A stretch of 64,000 nucleotides of DNA, taken from JASGDN01 sp049841275 (GTDB lineage Bacteria; Chloroflexota; Chloroflexia; Thermomicrobiales; UBA6265). The stretch lies in assembly GCA_049841275.1 (NCBI GenBank), contig JASGDN010000062.1, positions 1-64,000 of the forward strand. Reading direction: 5' to 3'. This document shows positions 61,637 through 64,000 of the stretch, piece after piece. The position numbers and the translations under genes are program-made. The stretch's first letter is position 1. The number at the start of each line of letters is the position of its first letter. The notes under the pieces were generated by a model. That model worked only from the letters and a program-made list of their open reading frames with translations, had not been told where the DNA came from and made no database searches.

Positions 61637-62800
61637 ATGGTTTTCGAAACCCTTTTTGGCAAGAAGACGAAGATGCCAACCGCCGAGACTGCACTCTCCG
61701 GCCGCGAGGGCTACGCCTTCGCCATCCCCGAGACGCACGAGGTCCTCGGCACGAAGATCACCCCGCCCTATCCAGACGGCCTCGAGATCGCCGACTTCGC
61801 TCTCGGGTGTTTCTGGGGCGCCGAGCGCCTGTTCTGGGAGTTGCCCGGCGTCTGGACCACCGCGGTCGGCTATGAAGGCGGCTTCACCCCCTACCCGACC
61901 TACGAGGAAACCTGCACCGGCAAGACCGGCCACGCCGAGACCGTCCGCGTCGTCTTCGATCCCGCGAAGATCCCCTACGACACGCTCGTGAAGGAGTTCT
62001 TCGAGGCGCACGACCCAACCCAGGGCATGCGCCAGGGCAACGATGTCGGCACGCAGTATCGGTCCGCCATCTTCACCTCCTCACCGGAGCAACAGGCCAC
62101 CGCTGAGGCCGCGAAGGCGGCCTACGATGCGGCCTTGCAGGCGAAGGGCTACCCGGCCGTCACCACCGAGATAATCCCGGCCAGCGCGTTCTACTTCGCC
62201 GAGGACTATCACCAGCAGTACCTTCACAAGGTCCCGAACGGCTATTGCGGGCTCGCCGGCACGGGTGTCTCCTGCGTCATCCCACGCTCCCAGCGCGAGG
62301 CGGAGGAGCCGGCCCACGATCTCGCCCCGGTCTCCGGCGGCGCTCAGGCCGACGCGGAACCGGTGTCCGCGCCCGATACCGGGGACGATCCCGGCCTGAA
62401 GCCGCTCCCCACCTCCGAGGAAGAATGGAAGCAGGTCCTCGGTCCGGACCAGTATCGCGTGTTGCGGCAGGCGGGCACGGAACGTCCCTTCACCGGCCAC
62501 TACAACGCCGTCTGGGACGAGGGTACGTATCGTTGTGCGGCGTGCGGCAACCCGCTCTTCGACAGCAGCACCAAGTTCGATCACGGCTGCGGCTGGCCCA
62601 GCTTCGGCGAGGCCCTGCCCGGCGCGGTCGAGTACATCGAGGATCGTTCGCACGGCATGGTGCGCACGGAAGTCCGTTGCGCACGCTGTCACTCGCATCT
62701 CGGCCACGTCTTCAACGACGGCCCGCGCGAGTTCGACGGGGCAAGGTTCTGCATGAACAGCATTGCCATCAACCTCGACCAGAGCGGCCAGAGCGCGTAG
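61637..62800 (+). CDS. msrAB: Fused methionine sulfoxide reductase MsrA-MsrB
   Basis: This 387-residue enzyme repairs oxidised methionine in both stereoisomers. The MsrA domain (about 48-215) has the nucleophile C58 in LGCFWGAERLFW and ends with PNGYCGLAG-like resolving Cys. An acidic Pro/Ala linker (about 230-265) leads to the MsrB domain (about 268-385), with zinc Cys pairs CAACGN and CARCHSHLGH and the catalytic C372 in RFCMNSIAIN. The ATG at 61637 has AGGAG ten bases upstream. No signal peptide is visible, so it works in the cytosol. A very long hairpin follows. Confidence 0.93.
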   Translation: MVFETLFGKKTKMPTAETALSGREGYAFAIPETHEVLGTKITPPYPDGLEIADFALGCFWGAERLFWELPGVWTTAVGYEGGFTPYPTYEETCTGKTGHAETVRVVFDPAKIPYDTLVKEFFEAHDPTQGMRQGNDVGTQYRSAIFTSSPEQQATAEAAKAAYDAALQAKGYPAVTTEIIPASAFYFAEDYHQQYLHKVPNGYCGLAGTGVSCVIPRSQREAEEPAHDLAPVSGGAQADAEPVSAPDTGDDPGLKPLPTSEEEWKQVLGPDQYRVLRQAGTERPFTGHYNAVWDEGTYRCAACGNPLFDSSTKFDHGCGWPSFGEALPGAVEYIEDRSHGMVRTEVRCARCHSHLGHVFNDGPREFDGARFCMNSIAINLDQSGQSA

Positions 62801-62827
62801 GCCGCCGCGAATTACGAACAACCTGAC

Positions 62828-62873
62828 AACCCGAAAAGCCTCCGACGAGGGTTCGTCGGAGGCTTTTCGGGTT
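62828..62873 (+). terminator. Long terminator hairpin after msrAB
   Basis: The arms 62828-62848 and 62853-62873 form a perfect 21 bp stem (outer AACCCGAAAAGCC / GGCTTTTCGGGTT) with the 4-base loop GGGT, followed by CTCTCG rather than a U-run. Confidence 0.75.
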
Positions 62874-62997
62874 CTCTCGTCCAAGAACAGTCCGCCGCAG
62901 CTTGCCTGAGCGGTGACATTCCGTATGATGGGAGTGCCTGAAGCCCGCAGAGCATATCATCCCCACGCCCGTTGGCAGGGAAGGAGCCGGACATCAG

Positions 62998-63933
62998 ATG
63001 AATTCGCTCAGCGTACGTCGGAGCAGTTTCGCTATCCTGTTCGTCCTTTCTTCGATCCTGTCCCTCGTGTGGCAGGGAGCCTCGGCCCAGTTGTCGAGCG
63101 TGACCATCTATCTCCAGCCCGTGAGTGCAACCAACGGCTCCCCGATCTACGACGCGTGCTTCGTGCTGGTCGGGGCGAGCAACGAGGGGTGTGACGAGAA
63201 CGGCGATGGGTACATCCGGTTTCAGGACATTGCTCCCGGCACCTATACCGTCCGTCAGACTCGCGACGCTGCCGGATACCTCACGATGGGCGATGTCTCC
63301 ATCACGGCGAACGCCGCAACAGCGGAGCAGGTATTCCCGATCAGCTTGCGGCCAGCGGGAAGTTCATCGAATACGTCGGGAGGACTCGTGCATGTCGCCC
63401 TCGTCACGCGCGATCCCGGCAATGGCGATCTCGTGACCGGGACCTGCTACATCATCCAGGGCGCGAGCATTGAGGGATGCGACGAGAATGGTGACGGCCA
63501 GGTCGACTTCGCGGACGTCACCCCCGGCACCTACACCGTGCAGCAGACGGCGACCCCGAACGCCTATCCCGCCGTGCAGCCGTTCGACATCGTGATCACC
63601 GACGATCCGACCCAGGCGTTCATCGTCAAACAGGCGGCGCGCCAGAACGACGCCAGTCACCGCAACCTCTCGATCGTCCTGGTCGACAAGACGACTGGCC
63701 AGCGCGTCACCGGGGGCAATGCCTGCGTCCGTGTCGTCGATGCCAGCAACATCGGGTGCGATGAGAACGGCGACGGCCAGGTCGACTTCCTCGACATCCC
63801 GGTCGGAAGCCACACGGTCCGCATCACCGACATGCCGCCGGGATACCACGGCGAGTACAGCAGTTACACCCTGAACGTCGATGCATCCGAGTATTCGATC
63901 GTCACTGTCTACCTTCCCCTGATCCACGACTGA
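62998..63933 (+). CDS. Secreted protein with three calcium-loop-like beta repeats
   Basis: This 311-residue exported protein has a signal peptide of about 30 residues (ILFVLSSILSLVWQGASAQ). Three repeats of about 90 residues follow. Each has a prealbumin-like strand pattern, a Cys, then about 12-15 residues later CDENGDG followed by Y/V-x-F and PGTYTV (PVGSHTV in the third). DENGDGQVDF resembles an EF-hand or dockerin calcium loop (D-x-N-x-D-G-x-V/I-D), and the two Cys of each repeat probably form a disulfide. There is no sorting signal or membrane anchor at the C-terminus (ends PLIHD). It is related in style to the LPXTG protein at 1247. The function is unknown; calcium-stabilised extracellular matrix or adhesion is possible. 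Confidence 0.8.
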   Translation: MNSLSVRRSSFAILFVLSSILSLVWQGASAQLSSVTIYLQPVSATNGSPIYDACFVLVGASNEGCDENGDGYIRFQDIAPGTYTVRQTRDAAGYLTMGDVSITANAATAEQVFPISLRPAGSSSNTSGGLVHVALVTRDPGNGDLVTGTCYIIQGASIEGCDENGDGQVDFADVTPGTYTVQQTATPNAYPAVQPFDIVITDDPTQAFIVKQAARQNDASHRNLSIVLVDKTTGQRVTGGNACVRVVDASNIGCDENGDGQVDFLDIPVGSHTVRITDMPPGYHGEYSSYTLNVDASEYSIVTVYLPLIHD

Positions 63934-63951
63934 CCGGATTTTCCGGTACAC

Positions 63952-63992
63952 GAAGAGGGCCTGCGGCGATGCGTTCGCCGCAGGCCCTCTTC
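63952..63992 (+). terminator. Terminator hairpin after the repeat protein gene
   Basis: GAAGAGGGCCTGCGGCGA (63952-63969) and TCGCCGCAGGCCCTCTTC (63975-63992) form a perfect 18 bp stem with a 5-base loop, 18 bases after the stop. Confidence 0.75.
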
Positions 63993-64000
63993 GTGCTGCC

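Overview
The window is a high-GC (roughly two thirds GC by eye), gene-dense stretch of bacterial chromosome. It has no rRNA, prophage, insertion sequence or CRISPR array that I can see. An F420-type LLM oxidoreductase, a deazaflavin-dependent nitroreductase-like protein, a sortase with an LPXTG protein, many M20 amidohydrolases and TIM-barrel epimerases, and MocR/WYL/LuxR-AAA regulators fit a Chloroflexota bacterium of the Thermomicrobia type. That placement is an inference from gene content, not a measured phylogeny.

Layout. 0.1-4 kb: a cell-surface module (sortase plus a five-repeat LPXTG protein). 4.5-14.3 kb: a KimA-like K+ importer, an ECF sigma factor fused to zinc ribbons, an ABC-2 exporter whose ATPase gene is frameshifted, an MFS transporter, and a TetR regulator with two visible operators facing a YhgE-like membrane protein and a deazaflavin-dependent reductase. 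14.3-22.4 kb: an ABC exporter behind an orphan palindromic operator, a YdbS/YdbT-like PH-domain pair, a PIG-L deacetylase, methionine aminopeptidase and an SH3/transglycosylase protein. 23-26 kb: an epimerase, a YggX-type protein, and an AT-richer Abi_2 (AbiD/AbiF-like) toxin gene with an in-frame stop, preceded by a small structured RNA with its own promoter. 26-39 kb: purD, a GH20 hexosaminidase, an M20 amidohydrolase, an epimerase, a heterodimeric ABC exporter, a frameshifted winged-helix (AlkZ-like) gene, an LLM oxidoreductase and an M42 aminopeptidase. 39.5-48.4 kb: a large LuxR-AAA regulator, small membrane proteins, a TIM-barrel/DUF309 fusion, a HAD phosphatase and a WYL regulator. 48.6-56.3 kb: tRNA-Cys, a Nudix hydrolase, a divergent MocR / aminotransferase / LysE exporter locus, a MarR-MFS operon and an APH-like kinase. 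56.5-64 kb: two more M20 amidohydrolases, DinB, SRAP (YedK), an MsrA-MsrB fusion and a secreted protein with three calcium-loop-like repeats.

Most attractive for follow-up: the Abi_2 gene with its upstream structured RNA; the two paralogous microproteins of 38 and 33 residues; the two surface or secreted repeat proteins; the sigma/zinc-ribbon and TIM/DUF309 fusions; and the operators legible in the sequence. Three genes are interrupted. Two interruptions are single-base shifts at GGGG runs, which could be assembly errors; the third is a CGA-to-TGA type nonsense codon.
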